Of a stretch of 64,000 nucleotides of DNA, positions 24,616-49,291 are shown in pieces; positions within the stretch are counted from its first letter, which is position 1, and the number at the start of each line of letters is the position of its first letter. This stretch comes from Thunnus maccoyii (Eukaryota > Chordata > Actinopteri > Scombriformes > Scombridae). The stretch is taken from NCBI RefSeq assembly GCF_910596095.1, contig NC_056550.1:21262001-21326000 (forward strand). The letters are read 5' to 3'. The notes beneath the pieces are model-generated. The model saw nothing but the letters and a program-made list of their open reading frames with translations, had not been told where the DNA came from and ran no database searches. Position numbers and translations under genes: made by a program.

Positions 24616-24646
24616 CTGTGTGTGTTTGTGTGTGTGTGTGTGTGTG
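24616..24646. repeat. (TG)n microsatellite
   Basis: TG dinucleotides with one TTG interruption in the convergent intergenic region. Confidence 0.9.
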
Positions 24647-26524
24647 GTCAGTAGAAAAGTATATCTCATACCAAAACAGATTACCCACACTTGGACCACA
24701 TTGCTCGTGAAGCATCTGCTTTTCTTCTCAGTATGTCTATTTAGAGAAACAGAGTATCATAAAGAAAATAAAAGTCCTCTCAAGGGCCAGTCTTCCATAA
24801 ATATCCAGCAGCCTCTCTGTACAGGAAATACCAGCATCCTCTGAAGAAGAACACTCAGTAATGCTTTCCACTGTAGTAAAGTTTCTTTCTCTTTCTGTCT
24901 TTCTCTCTCAAGGGCACACATGTGCTTGTTTACTTGTCTCAGGTTAAACAACATCCTTGACTGCCAATATCCTGAATTCTTGCTTTAATGTGCTCTTCCT
25001 TGCACTCTTGGCACTGAGCCAGTCCGGCTCTGCTTCGGCCAATAAGGAGAAAGCAGGACTCCCTGCAGGGTCCTGCTCCGGTGGCTCTTGGCTGGAGTGA
25101 CCGCTTCCCCTAAAGAAAATCCTGCTGCTGCATGGAGCTGAGGAATGCCAGAAATGTTCATAACTGGCCTCCTTCCTTTATGCTTCTCTTCCCTCTTACT
25201 CTCTTTATGGGGTTTGTTTTCTCACTGGAAGGTAGTATTGTTTCCATACCGCAGCGCACACACACACACACATAAACATACGCTGGAGTGGTTGATTAAG
25301 TGGATGTTTCTCAGAAGGACTCTCTGGCTCAGTTGTTGTCACTTTGATATTTAAGGTGACCATTACGGGATGATTTAAAACAGATGTGGAGACAGTTAAG
25401 TAGAGAAAAAGCACTCGGCTCCTACAGATCCAAACAAATATAGAGAGTAGACCAAAGCTTCGTGTGACATCCAGATAACCTGCGCTCAGCAATCTCTGCG
25501 AATTGAAGCTAATGTCCAGCTTAATGGTTTTTGAAGGTTAACAGGCAACAAATTGCTTAGAAACATCACAATGAGGTACATTACTTTGCAAAAAATTAAT
25601 TTGTCTCCCTTCAGTCTGTTGTAAGCAAAAGAACATAACATTTATATAGCAAATGTAGATCAGGAAAGTTGGAAAAGCTACACGTCACAACAATCAGTTA
25701 TATAACCAGAGATTGTTTGATAGCAGACTATAGAAACTACACTATACAACTGGCATCACGACAGCAACCGACTGGTGCTCAAATATTTGTTTATGTAAAG
25801 CACTTTTCCTCTTCATAGTCAAATATTTTCTGTTTTCTGAGTAGACGAGAACAACATTTGTCTGTTTTCTGAGCCATTGAACAACTTAAAATAGCTTATC
25901 AAAAAGATGAAGGTTACGTAGGCGCTTTAAGTGAGTCCTATTAATTTACATAGAGTAGTGCACAGAGCCAGATAGTACTAAAAATATCACAATACAAGCA
26001 GTATACAACAACAGCACCACAGTGTGTGACAGAGTGCAAGTACCATTGTGCCTAAAGTACTACAAATTCTCACAATGATCCTTTTCAGCACTATAGAGCA
26101 TACATTTACCACTATGAATAATGTTTTTGCTTGGAAGAAGAGAACTTGAGACATCTTTTTTTTATTGGTACAAAGCGCATCGGGTATTTCTTGGTACATA
26201 CTGTGGTACTTTGTGCCTTGTTCTACTTTACAGCTCTGTGTGGGGTACTTTGGAGGAAACAGTTGACTCTTTTATGATACGTGATTCATGATTCATGCGT
26301 CTTTGTATTTGATTAGATGTTCAGCTGCACAGACGCCCATGGTGCACTGCAGTTTGAGTGTTTGATCCCTTGCTGAAAAGCGCTTCAATAGATCATACAT
26401 CCTTCTGGTTTGGCCTGTGGGTTTCAGTTGAACCCTATTTTTCTAGGCCATCATGCCGCCTCCATCAGTTGTCTGTTTCAATCACCGGTAAGGATTGAAC
26501 GGAGTGTTCCCATATCCTCGTGGC

Positions 26525-26547
26525 ATCTCTCTCTCTCTCTCTCTCTC
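26525..26547. repeat. (CT)n microsatellite
   Basis: CT dinucleotide run, followed by further imperfect CT/TC-rich sequence to about 26660. Confidence 0.9.
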
Positions 26548-26761
26548 CGTCGGGCCTGACCTCTCGCTCCGGTTGTCTCTCTCTGCCTCCTCTAACTGAT
26601 GTCCTTTCACTCTCCCTGTCTCTCTCAATCTCACAATCTCTAGATCTCTCTCAGTGCACCAGATTTCTCAGAAGTAGTTCCTCTCGCACCTTACATAATG
26701 GGGAAATTCCTTTACGCTTATGTTCCTGATTATACTGCTGTTATGGAGATATCGTTGGAGT

Positions 26762-26762
<1 letters not shown>

Positions 26763-26797
<35 letters not shown>
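26763..26797. repeat. poly-G run (35 G)
   Basis: Thirty-five consecutive G on the + strand, interrupted only at 26798. It is the longest homopolymer in the window and a strong G-quadruplex candidate. True length is likely variable or uncertain. Confidence 0.95.
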
Positions 26798-26798
<1 letters not shown>

Positions 26799-28014
26799 GG
26801 TCAGAAAAAAACAGTTCTCCAGGGTTTGGAAAACCTGCAACCTCCAACAGCCTCTCCAACTCTGTCTCTCATTCAATTTCAACTCATAGTTTGTTAATAA
26901 CCTCAGCTCACCTTTACACCGTAGACATATACCATCTTGATGATCATGCAACGTATGGCTAATCAAATCATTTTCATTTCATCACTTTTGGAATGTGCTC
27001 AACAATATCTTTAACACTCTGACCTCTCAGTCACTTCCACTAAACTAGTTAACTCCTGCTACATTCCAGTGTTGACCTAAAGCTTTTGGTGTAAACCTTC
27101 GCGAGGACCCTTAAGATCCACAAGCCTGCAATAAGTTCAAGCACTGCCGCCTGTTGATGCTGATGGATATCAGTGGCTCGTAAAGTGTACCGAAAGAGGA
27201 TAAAAACAAGATGTCCTCACTGTTACCTTCTAAAAGACAGGATTCTGTCTCCAGTCCCAAAATCCTGAAGTAATTCATAGAGATAAGGCCAATGACAAAT
27301 CAAAGCCTGTCTGAAATTCTCCATGCTCGCTTGCTAGATGCTGACCGGGACAAACGATGGAGAACATTTCTTTCACATGTCTCAGCAATGCTTGCAAAAG
27401 AAAAACAGAAAGAGGTAGAGAGTTTCCAGAGAAGGCAAAACACTCGTAACCACTGGTAATATGTTTCTCATGGTGGTGCATTCATTGCAGTGAGGGAGGC
27501 AAATGCCTTTGGTTAGGCAGAGCTATTTATTCTGTCCCTGGAAATGCTTGGAAAAACAACAAAAGCATTCGGAACAAAGAGTAGCATGACCTGATGCCGC
27601 TGCCTGTTTTCCCCCGTCTGCGGTGACTATATCCTCCCTCAACATGGGGGCACTACTGGCACAGATCACACTCAAAAAAAGCCACACAATAGTCACACTC
27701 AGCTAAGGGAGAACTTTTCAACTCAAAAGCGGTGTGAGGAACTCAACCAAAACAAGGGACACTGCAAGAGTTGATCCTTAAAAGGCTCAATTTCATTGAG
27801 GGTAAGCTCATGGAAAGAAACAAAAACACTGCCAGTTCTGTTGTTTGGGTTTGCAGGTTGCGGTGCGCACAAATGCCCGCTCACATGTACTTGAACTGTG
27901 GTTTATACACACACACACCTGCCAGAGAACACACAGTGAACTCCGTCCTCTGGCTTGGGAGGGAGTCCAGGTTTTCAGACTGACAGGAAACAGATTCTAG
28001 TGGTCTGGATCTTA

Positions 28015-28640
28015 ATGGAAAATTTTTTTATTAGGAATAACCCCTTGAGATGATCTTGTTTACAAGGGGGTCCTCAACAACAATGATAATGAGACAAAAC
28101 ATTAAACCAAAAGCAAAAATAACAACAAGATAATAAATGATACCAAATGTGGCAAACAAACAAACAAAAAAAACAATAAATATCAAATAATAAGACACAC
28201 AAAATCAGATCATACTCCAGTCAGAGCATGAAAATAAATCATCCATTCATAGATTATAGAGAAGCATTGTCAGTGATTGCATTAAGTAATAAAGTTATAA
28301 AACATAATTACAGAGGTCTTATTATGGACATGCACAACTGATCCTATAATAAGAAGAAAGGGCATTTTTGAACAAGTGGAAATATGTTATGGATCAAATA
28401 TTTACAGGTAGATTATTCCAATCAGAGGGAACTTTAAACATAAAGGCTCTCTTAGCTATTGACTTGAGACTGCAGGAACAGAAAAAAAGCTGTTTAGAGT
28501 GTCTTAATAGATAATTAGAGGAGAAAGGTACCATAAACAGTTTTAAATAGTGAAGGTAGTTGAAATGTATACATTTAAAAGTAAGCTGCAGTCAATGTCA
28601 ATGTGTTCTTATGATGGGAGAAGGCCAATCATGTGATTAA
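28015..28640. repeat. AT-rich block, possibly a decayed dispersed repeat
   Basis: The base composition changes sharply to A-rich, with stretches such as cccttgagatgatcttg and gattattccaatcag that resemble the 3' parts of fish retroelements. I cannot name the family, and no coding remnant is visible. A search against a fish repeat library would decide. Confidence 0.3.
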
Positions 28641-28768
28641 TACTTTGTTCATCACTCACAATGATGAGTTATGAAAGGACAGCCAAGAATAAATCTTTCT
28701 GAGCTCTTGATTTTCAGCCCACAGCGCTCTCCTTGTTTACTACGCTACAGGATTAGGGAGTTATTTAG

Positions 28769-28770
<2 letters not shown>

Positions 28771-28808
<38 letters not shown>
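28771..28808. repeat. (CA)n microsatellite
   Basis: Nineteen uninterrupted CA units, followed by GAGAGAG. Confidence 0.95.
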
Positions 28809-28811
<3 letters not shown>

Positions 28812-28898
28812 AGAGAAAAGTACCTACATGGATCCAGACACGTGGTCAACTCTAGGGAGGATAGTCTACACTGAAACTCCTCTTTCGAGCAACTTTAG

Positions 28899-28933
28899 AT
28901 GCTGAGATAAGGCTTTCTGCCTTATCTCAGCAT
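28899..28933. repeat. perfect 15-bp inverted repeat (hairpin)
   Basis: The arm atgctgagataaggc (28899-28913) and its exact reverse complement (28919-28933) flank a 5-nt loop, tttct. Pairing extends a few bases beyond the arms through TTTA/TAAA with one bulged G. Each arm holds a GATA-type GATAAG site, so two such sites face each other. Confidence 0.9.
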
Positions 28934-30017
28934 TAAACTCAAATATTATTAAAAATACAAAGATGTCAAACTGTTTTGGAAAGAAGTGAAATAAAGGACA
29001 CAAAATTAAGATGTTAATTTTAGTAGATCGCTCTGCTGTCATTTGTAAAACATAGTCTGTTGTCAAAGATAATGAGATTGGTGAAGATCTGACAGTGATT
29101 TGTACTCAAGCATTTCTTACATTTACTTCTTATATTTCTATATGCTTGATTTTTGGGTTTCTAGACCCAAAATACAAGCCCATTTTTTGTGAGCCGCCAC
29201 CTGTTGATTTGTCAGTATTTTGCATTTTTGCACTGAAGATTTTGAAATGAGAGAGAAGCAGACGTCCTTTTCTGGAACTTGGTAACTTGTCAGTGGAGCT
29301 CCAACTCCTCCAGACTCCAAGAAATGTTTTCAAGGTTTCCTGGAGCAATTAATTAGTCAAAAAGTCAGCTGTCACATCTTTTTATGTGATTGTCACTTGT
29401 TTTCTTTTTTTTCTTTCTTCTCCTTTTCCCTCCCTTTTCCATCTCTCCTGGCTTTTTTTTTTTTTGCGTTATGTAACTCTCTTCCACGGAGGTATGTGGA
29501 GGTGTGCATATTTGTGTGTGTGCCTGTGCGTTCAACATTGTCACCGCTGGCAGATTTTCATATTGTCTGAAGCTTCCTGATGTAATCGGCCAAATCGTCG
29601 TGTGAAAAAAGAGCCTGGAAACAATGGCTGGGGGTCAGATGGGTCGTGGAAAACCGTTTGAAGAACAATGTTATCTGGAGACCTGGTAATAAAATCCCAC
29701 TGGTGTGTTAAGATATGAGCCCTTTGAGAAAAGAGAGTCTTCCGCTGTCCCAGACTCACCTGTGCCGTCTATTAGGCGAATGGACCTGCTTGTCAGTCAA
29801 GTCTGAATGAACATTTTTATCCTCTCTGTCTATCAGACACCATAACTCCTGATGTTGACAGCTTATGGCAGTCTGTCTTGACAACAAGACAGGCTTTATT
29901 TTGGCTGTGTTGCAGCTGAATGTCAAAAGGGATCAAGACCTAGAAATATTAGTGAGGACAGATTGTGTCAGACAGTTTTTACACTAAAATCAAACAAATT
30001 GAAGGTTTGGAAGTCTG

Positions 30018-30022
<5 letters not shown>

Positions 30023-30069
<47 letters not shown>
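30023..30069. repeat. (TG)n microsatellite
   Basis: About 23 TG units without interruption, in the convergent intergenic region. Confidence 0.95.
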
Positions 30070-30074
<5 letters not shown>

Positions 30075-33000
30075 AACTTTAAAAGTGGGCTAGGATGGAA
30101 AAAAGGGGTCTTTTCATTGTCCAACTTTTCCAAGCTCTTGTGAAATACTTTTCCAGTTGAGATTTGTTTATACACTCGCTGACCAGAAATTACTTTTCTT
30201 GTGGGTCTGATTAAAAAGGACTTTGTTTAATCTGTGCCAAAGATGTGTCAAAGATATCGCATAAAAGACAAAATATTAGCCTAATGATTTCTTTCATAAC
30301 AACAGCACAGAAGCACGAGCTATATGAGCTGCTCTTAAAATGTTATCATTTGTTTGTCTGAAAGTCTAACACTGGGCTTGAAAGTGTGTGTGTGGGTGGA
30401 AAACAGAAGAAAAGAGAACATCAATATTATTCCACAGCTGCAGAGTGCACAGTACCTTGGAAAGGATCTTGAGTCTGTCATCCCACAAAGATGTGTAAGA
30501 TGTTTGAGTCTTGATGTGTGCCAGCAAGAACACAGCGAATCCAGATTTCTTGCAGATTCATAACACATACTGTAGTGTGGGCTCTTCACATGGTGGAGCC
30601 TGTGGTCAGCCACAAAACTATACAAACAACATTGCAATATTACACACAGTAAGGTATGGATTGCTATTTGTAGTTTATGAAAAAGTAAAGCAAAACATGA
30701 CAGTAATACTTGTGGATCTTTAGTTGTTACCAGTGTAGCTGTTTCTAACTGGCTAATACATCTAAAACTCCTGTTTTCTGTGCCTGGATCAAGACAACAC
30801 TGAGGCCTGCAGCACTAGAACAGCTGCAAAAGCATCTCTGTTATCCCAAAGAAAAATCTACTTTAACCTTAGAAGAAACACAACATTCCTTGAGACAGTT
30901 TCTGCCAAACGAAAGTGCACTTAATGTTTGCCTTAGATAAAGGAGTGAAATAATAAGCTCAGTCTCTTCGGGGTTTATGCTTTGAAACTGCAGAATAGAA
31001 GTCCCTGGAAGTGTAAACACAGCAGGATTTCTGGGGCTCTTATGCAAGCTTGCTCTCACCCCTGGTTCTACATGACACTCTGGGAAATATCAAATTAAAT
31101 GAGCTTGCTCGAAAAAAAAAATTGTAGGATAAATAAAGAGCTCTATTATTACTTTGTGGCTAATAGCAGCCACCCCCCTCGACAAAATACAAAGGATAGG
31201 GAACATGATGTTCCTCATCTTCATGGCTAAAGGTTTTTATAGTAGGCCTCCCAAGGTGCAAGTAGGATGAGACACTGTGTTAGACTTTGTGTTGGCAGTG
31301 ACCCATCAAAAAAAAAACCTTCCCTTACATGCTATGTGTTAAAATACAATATTGTGTAAAGCTGGATGTTTCTTGCTGCTTTTGACAGGACTGAATGAGT
31401 CAAACAAGCCCTTTCAAAACGGGTGGAGGCACAAGTGGATACTCATTATAACATAATTGCCTGTAGACGGCTAGACTGAGCGAAACCAGTCGATTACACA
31501 ATGATAACTGACATGTTAAAGAAAAGGCCCATTATGCACAGAACACGCAAGTGTACATCAGTTTCCTATGCATTCAATGTTCTTGTGGGTAATTTCATTT
31601 TAGTTTGCCAAATAAATCTCTGGTTTCCCGTTTCAGGCACAAAGTTCAGCAGTGGAGCAGGTAATCAAAATAATTAATCTGTCACAGACTACTGTAGGTG
31701 CTTTTATAAAAACTTCTAATATGCAGTACAGTGGGAAAAACAAAACTCTTATCTCTCAGGGACTGCTGTAACTGCACAGCCTGTTCAATAGCACCACCAA
31801 GAGGAGTGCTAACAGAATGAAACACTACAGTTTCTGGAGCCACTACTATATGTACAGAGATATGAGTTTACTCAGTATCATTACAGCCTTGAGTGATTTA
31901 TTGCACTATGTTAATGAGGTACTTTTCTTTTCTTCCACTATGTCAGGAAAGCAACATTCAGTACACAAACACATGTACTGCTGTAACAGCCTGTACACAT
32001 ATATACGAAACAAACAAAAACTAGAAGAGTGCACTTGGTAGAGTGCAGGGTTCCACCAGGTGTGTCTGTTGCCAAGTATAGTCTCAGTTTTCTTTAAGAT
32101 GCATGGAGTAGTGTAATGGTATTGTAAGTGAGAGTCCTGCTGTGTTCACTTAAACTTAATACGGAAAAAATAAACGGTACAATAAGTCCAAACTTCTCTA
32201 TACTTATTTAGAACATTTTGTTGTAACACACCACACATATTAAAACTTCTCCCTACCTACCTAAGAAGAGAAATTAAGAAACTAAGAAGAGAGAGAGATA
32301 TCTCGCTCAATTGTCCCTCCCGGCTCCCTTACAGTCAAGATGACGGCAACGCTAACAAAAACTGGGATTTATTCATCTTGTATCGTGCTTAACTTTAGTA
32401 GACTATAATATACCAGTTATGGAGTGAATCTGCAGATACTCCGGTTCAAGATGAGACTAAACTTTACTATGGATGTCAGCTCGTGAGCTACTACAAAGGC
32501 CGAAACGTGGCCTGCAACAGACTTGTTTTTAGCCTAGCCGATTGACAGAAATGCCTTTTGCCGCAGTTATTGATCACTTGCGTCCCCCACCGGCCCGTTA
32601 AGAGGAGTGAGGAGTCAGCAGTCAATGGCGGTATAAAACATGTTATAAAATAGGTTTTTCAACAAGTGTGAATTACTGCAACCACGAGAGGTCCTTGAGC
32701 ATACAATCATAAATGTGCAAAAAAAAAAAAAAAAATTAGGCTGATAGGTCCAGTAGTCTGTGAGAGTAGCTGCGAAAAGATACACGCACGACCAAACACA
32801 CGATCAATAAAAAAAAAAAAACCTCTCCATGGATCCTTAACTATTTTAATGCCACACAATTTTTCATTCTCTATTTGAATAGATGACAAGAAGGTTGATG
32901 AACACATTAGATGAAAACAGGTTGTTTTTGGCACATCTGGAACATGAATCATCATATTAACTATGTATCAATCATCTTATATTGTGTTTCAGGTGACTTT

Positions 33001-33274
33001 TTTGGCATTATACAAAACTTTTGTGCCAAGTATGATCATCTAAAATAAGTGAAGGCCAAAATCTGCCCCCAACTATGTTTAATATTGAGCTTTAAAAATG
33101 TAATGCATAATATTGAGATTTACCTAATAATGAACACCACTGTATATATATATATGTTACATATATGTCCAGCCCTGCAGATTTGTATATAAACATCATA
33201 CTTTTTAATCAAACATTTCCTATTTTGGAAAATAAATTCCATGGCGGAAACAAAAAAAATCCAATAACAAAAGT

Positions 33275-34298
33275 TAAACCAGCTCTTTCCACTTTATTGA
33301 CACCGAGATGCACAATCAATGTTGGTGCTTCACAATTTTAGAGGAATTCTCTATGAGCAAGTCTTCTGTACGCCTTTCGTACTCCCTTCTAAATGTCACA
33401 TTTAACATTTTACACAACAAGTGAAACCAGCATATGGAACAACAAAAATATGAAAGACTGATACTGTCAAATCATTTTTAGTATGTTGGATTATTAGAGA
33501 ACATCCACCTTTACATCCATCTACAGATTCCCCTTCATTCTATCCATGTATATCCATAAGAAACAGATCAATAAACACAAAGAGCATCTATGGCAATGTT
33601 AGAGCACAACACAGGATTAAACAGTCAGTTCATCTTAATTTCCAAAGAACTGTTTAACTGTATTCCCTTTGGACCTTTACAGCTCTGTGTGCGAGGTCAG
33701 TATGCAGCCTAATAGCAGTGTCTGCATGTGCAGTGCGTTTCTGAAACCGAACAGATGAACTGAACTGCGCACGAAGATGTCGATTGAATAACAATGCCGA
33801 TACAGAGAGAAAGAGACGACCTGGATACAACAATGTGGAGGAGATATAAAGAAAGTTAAATACAATGTTTGCTCCTGTGTGTAACTTAAGCCACTTTACT
33901 CTGAATAAGCATCTGTCAACATGTAAGTAGATCTAATTTATAATGATCTGCAGTGCAACACTCCCACAAATGAAAAAAAAAATGCAGGTTTTTATAAAAG
34001 GACAAATTTGCATAAATAATATTAAACTAAATAAAACACAGGTAAAACAAAAAGACTTCACTAAGACGAGACATATAACAGATTACAGATAATGCTATTT
34101 TTCTGAGGAATGAATAGTAATTTCTGAGTAGATGTGCCAGATTTAGATACTGATTCTTAAAATGGTGAGAAGTTTAAAACAAAATGGCATTTTGACAGAG
34201 GTCAACAACAACAACAACAAAAAAATCACTATTCATCACCACACTGATTCTCAAGAGATAAGTGACTTTAATAGAAGAAGAAGAAGAGTAGTCAGATC
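33275..34298 (-). other. atp6v0a1: atp6v0a1 3' UTR
   Basis: About 1 kb of minus-strand non-coding sequence follows the TGA. The first canonical AATAAA met on that strand is at 33293-33298 (tttatt on the + strand), so cleavage is probably near 33275. Confidence 0.6.
33293..33298 (-). terminator. polyadenylation signal AATAAA for atp6v0a1
   Basis: A minus-strand AATAAA about 1 kb past the stop codon. Downstream on the minus strand lies a T/GTT-rich stretch, as expected for a cleavage region. Confidence 0.55.
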
Positions 34299-46638
<12,340 letters not shown>

Positions 46639-46679
46639 GTTGTTGGAGGATGTCAGCACCCCTAAATCAACCAGAACCT

Positions 46680-47923
46680 CTAGAAGCGAAACATCGATAT
46701 TGTCCATCAGTAACACACAACCTTGATTATCACTTTTAGTTAAGACACACTACATACTGTATATCAGTGTACATTCTATTAACATATGAAGGATCAAAGA
46801 AGTTCTACATTCAACACTTTTCTCTGCATGGCGCACTGGTGTTATGGTCACTAATGAGGGAGTCCTTCCTCAGTTGTGCGCTAGTTTCGCACATGTGTGA
46901 GAAGTTGGCATGTGACAAAAGGAGAAAAGAAAAAAAATATCAGGTTGTCCCCATGCTGATCCCATGATCAGTGCAGGAATGTAGTTACGCTGAAAGAGAG
47001 TTTGCTGTGTAATTGCAATATAACTGGAGGACTTTTAAATGGACTGAATTTCCACTGTGGATGGAAAGCACAGGTTAAAAGCCAATGTAGGTAGTCTGCA
47101 GTTTCTGTAATTGCTATCATTTAAAACCAAAAAGGTGAAGATTTTCTCAGAATACTTGAAAGCTAAGCAGCATAACCTCCCACTGTAAAACGACTACACA
47201 AGGCTTATCTGTGGATTATGAGGTAGCATGTGACCTGTAGCTCTAGTAAGCCTCAATACTCTCACTGCATCAATCCAGAGTGCACATTTACAGATGTAAC
47301 ACAACAAAACAGGTTTCTTTGACAAAACTACCCAGTGTGAACACTTCGTATTTATCTAATGGATTAGCTAACATGTCAAACAGTAACGTTGGCTATGGTA
47401 ACTAGCTTAGCGACGTTCCCTGACAGCTATAGCTTCACCTGTCAAAACTGGAGATGTCATACCAATAAACCAAACTGACAAGCCATTATTACAGCTATAC
47501 GGCCATCGATCCAACAAATTTATTAACATGGCTTAATGCAATAACGTAGACATAGCTACTAAGCTAAAAAATGTTTTACGTTAGCAAAACAATATTGGTT
47601 GACGGTGCTAACTAGTCAGAGGAGCAATCGTTAAAGTTTAACATTAAGAGCAAAATATAAAACAGAATATTAACTGTAGTGATGTTGATATTAACTTTTT
47701 CTGACATCAAGTAGTTGGTTAGCTAACTCAGATATCAGTGAAACTAACGTTATCCCAGTTTGCAATTTAGCGATAAAGTGTGGCTAACAGTGCAGCTAAC
47801 GTAACTTAGCGCACCTGTTGTTCGATACTTAACTGACACTACAATAATAAAATAAACATTACAGTAGTTTAAACCATTTCTCATTTCAATGTATCTTATC
47901 CGTAAGCAATAGTTTTCACTCAC
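46680..47923 (-). other. atp6v0a1 intron 1 (5' UTR intron)
   Basis: A 1.2-kb intron between the inferred non-coding first exon (donor gtgagt) and exon 2. It contains no recognised element. Confidence 0.65.
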
Positions 47924-48050
47924 TATTTAAGTGGAGAGTCCTTCCTCCCTCTCCTCTTTCCTTTCCTTCGTAGTTTCCTCTATGCTGTTTATTGTGGACT
48001 CGGCTGCTTGAGGCAGCCAACTCGACTCCCTACCGACCTTTCAAAGCGGA
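47924..48050 (-). other. atp6v0a1: atp6v0a1 non-coding exon 1 (approximate 5' end)
   Basis: The 3' edge is set by a consensus donor GTGAGT reading away on the minus strand at 47923-47918. The sequence is purine-rich on the minus strand and lies just downstream of a compact promoter. The transcription start at about 48000-48050 is inferred, not seen. Confidence 0.55.
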
Positions 48051-48117
48051 AGTATCGCGTCAAACTGTGAGATTCGCTATCAGTGTCACAGCCAATCAGA
48101 GGCGGTGTAGGGGCGGG
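48047..48117 (-). promoter_or_regulatory. atp6v0a1 core promoter motifs (ETS, CCAAT, GC box)
   Basis: Within 71 bases are an ETS-type CGGAAGT (48047-48053), a CCAAT box (48092-48096) and a GC box GGGGCGGG (48110-48117), in a locally CpG-containing patch and with no TATA box. This is the usual makeup of a housekeeping promoter and fits ubiquitous V-ATPase expression. Confidence 0.6.
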
Positions 48118-48486
48118 TCTTCGCAGAATTGTTGTCAGAGTGTTCAGCGCTCCCTACTGGTCACACTGCGTAACTACAATCCTCTCTAACAAAGATTTTA
48201 TTTTATTCAAGTATTTATAAGATTGAGTTTCTTTTTCACATTAGTTTCTTTGAGAAGAGAGAAAGAAAGAAAGAAAAAAAGAACTGTAAATGAGTCAGAC
48301 ACCCCCCCCCCCAAAAAAAAAACAACAAACAAGCAAACAAACAAATAAACAAAATATCTCATAAAATTCATACATACAATATAAAAAGATGGACAGAATA
48401 GTACAGTACACATTCACCAGTAACTCAATGTGTAACACATGGCAGTTAGCAAGGAAAGGCACACAGTTTATCCACACATTTGGTAA

Positions 48487-48510
48487 GGCAGGGCAAGGCA
48501 ATTTTATTTA
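48487..48510. mobile_element. fragment of a GGCAAGGCAA...TTTATTTATAT fish repeat
   Basis: The bases gggcaaggcaattttattta match the start of a dispersed fish repeat. A related string, caaggcaaggccaaagttta, is near 55680. Copy 2 of the hAT-like MITE begins directly after this fragment, which may mark a nested insertion. Confidence 0.45.
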
Positions 48511-48514
48511 TATG

Positions 48515-48793
48515 TAGGGCTGCAACTGTCCATTATTTTCTCGATTAACCAATTAATTGTTTGGTCCATAGAATGTCAGAAAATTGTGAAACATGTCAAT
48601 CACTGTTTCCCAAAGTTCAAGATGATGCCCTCAAAAGTCTTGTTTTGTCCCAACCAACAGTCCACAACCCAAAGATATTCAGTTTACTGTTATAGAGGAC
48701 TAAAGAAATGGGTGAACAGTCACATTTGAGGAGCTGGAATTGGAGAATTTGAAGTTTTTTTTCTTAAAAAATGACTCCATCGTTGCAGCTCTC
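48515..48793 (+). mobile_element. hAT-like miniature element (MITE), copy 2
   Basis: Ends tagggctgcaac and gttgcagctct are near-perfect inverted repeats (10 of 11). The interior contains tctcgattaacc and aattaattgtttggtc, typical of the same non-autonomous family as 8457-8769, which lies in the opposite orientation. No coding capacity. Confidence 0.75.
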
Positions 48794-48880
48794 TCTATAT
48801 ATGCACATTTCATTACAAGTAAACTCATTGCCTTAACATACATACAACAACACACATCATGTACAGATACATGCAATACA

Positions 48881-49046
48881 TTAAAGGTGCAGTGTGTAGA
48901 ATTTAGTGGCATCTAGTGGAGCGGACTTGGCAGAAATGGAATATAATATTCATAAGTACGTTTTAATTAGTATATAATCATATGAAAATAAGAATTGTTG
49001 TGTTTTTGTTATCTCAGAATGAGCCTTTTATATCTACATAGGGAGA
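48881..49046. mobile_element. fragment of a dispersed fish repeat (ttaaaggtgcagtgtgtag family)
   Basis: The start ttaaaggtgcagtgtgtag and the phrase atttagtggcatctagtgg are familiar from a widespread percomorph repeat. The interior part that would normally follow appears deleted or rearranged, so this is a truncated copy. Family recognition is from memory. Confidence 0.55.
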
Positions 49047-49291
49047 CTTCTTACAGGGGTGTTTGGAATGCATTGCAAGGTCCATGGATTTATATTGTCT
49101 TCAAAAACACTGGTAAACGTGAATATCTTTGATATTTCTAGGGTAAGAAATAATAATCAGTATAAATATCTGTATTATTTCCATTTATGAATGTAGAACT
49201 GAAAACTTTAACAGCGACCACTTGAAAATAATGAGAATGATAAATTCCTGACTATTTTTCTCCATGAATTGTCGCTGACCTGACACGATGT

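Larger units (their letters stand above)
23650..33270. other. intergenic region between convergent stk17a-like and atp6v0a1
   Basis: About 9.6 kb with no exon series or conserved domain on either strand. It contains TG/CA microsatellites, a CT repeat (26525-26547), a 35-base G run (26763-26797), an AT-rich block that looks repeat-derived (28015-28640), a perfect hairpin (28899-28933) and a pyrimidine-rich tract near 29400-29465. Confidence 0.65.

Noticed and set aside
26698..26966. Frames with long Gly or Pro runs
   Set aside because: They arise from the 35-base G run and have no conserved flanking sequence.
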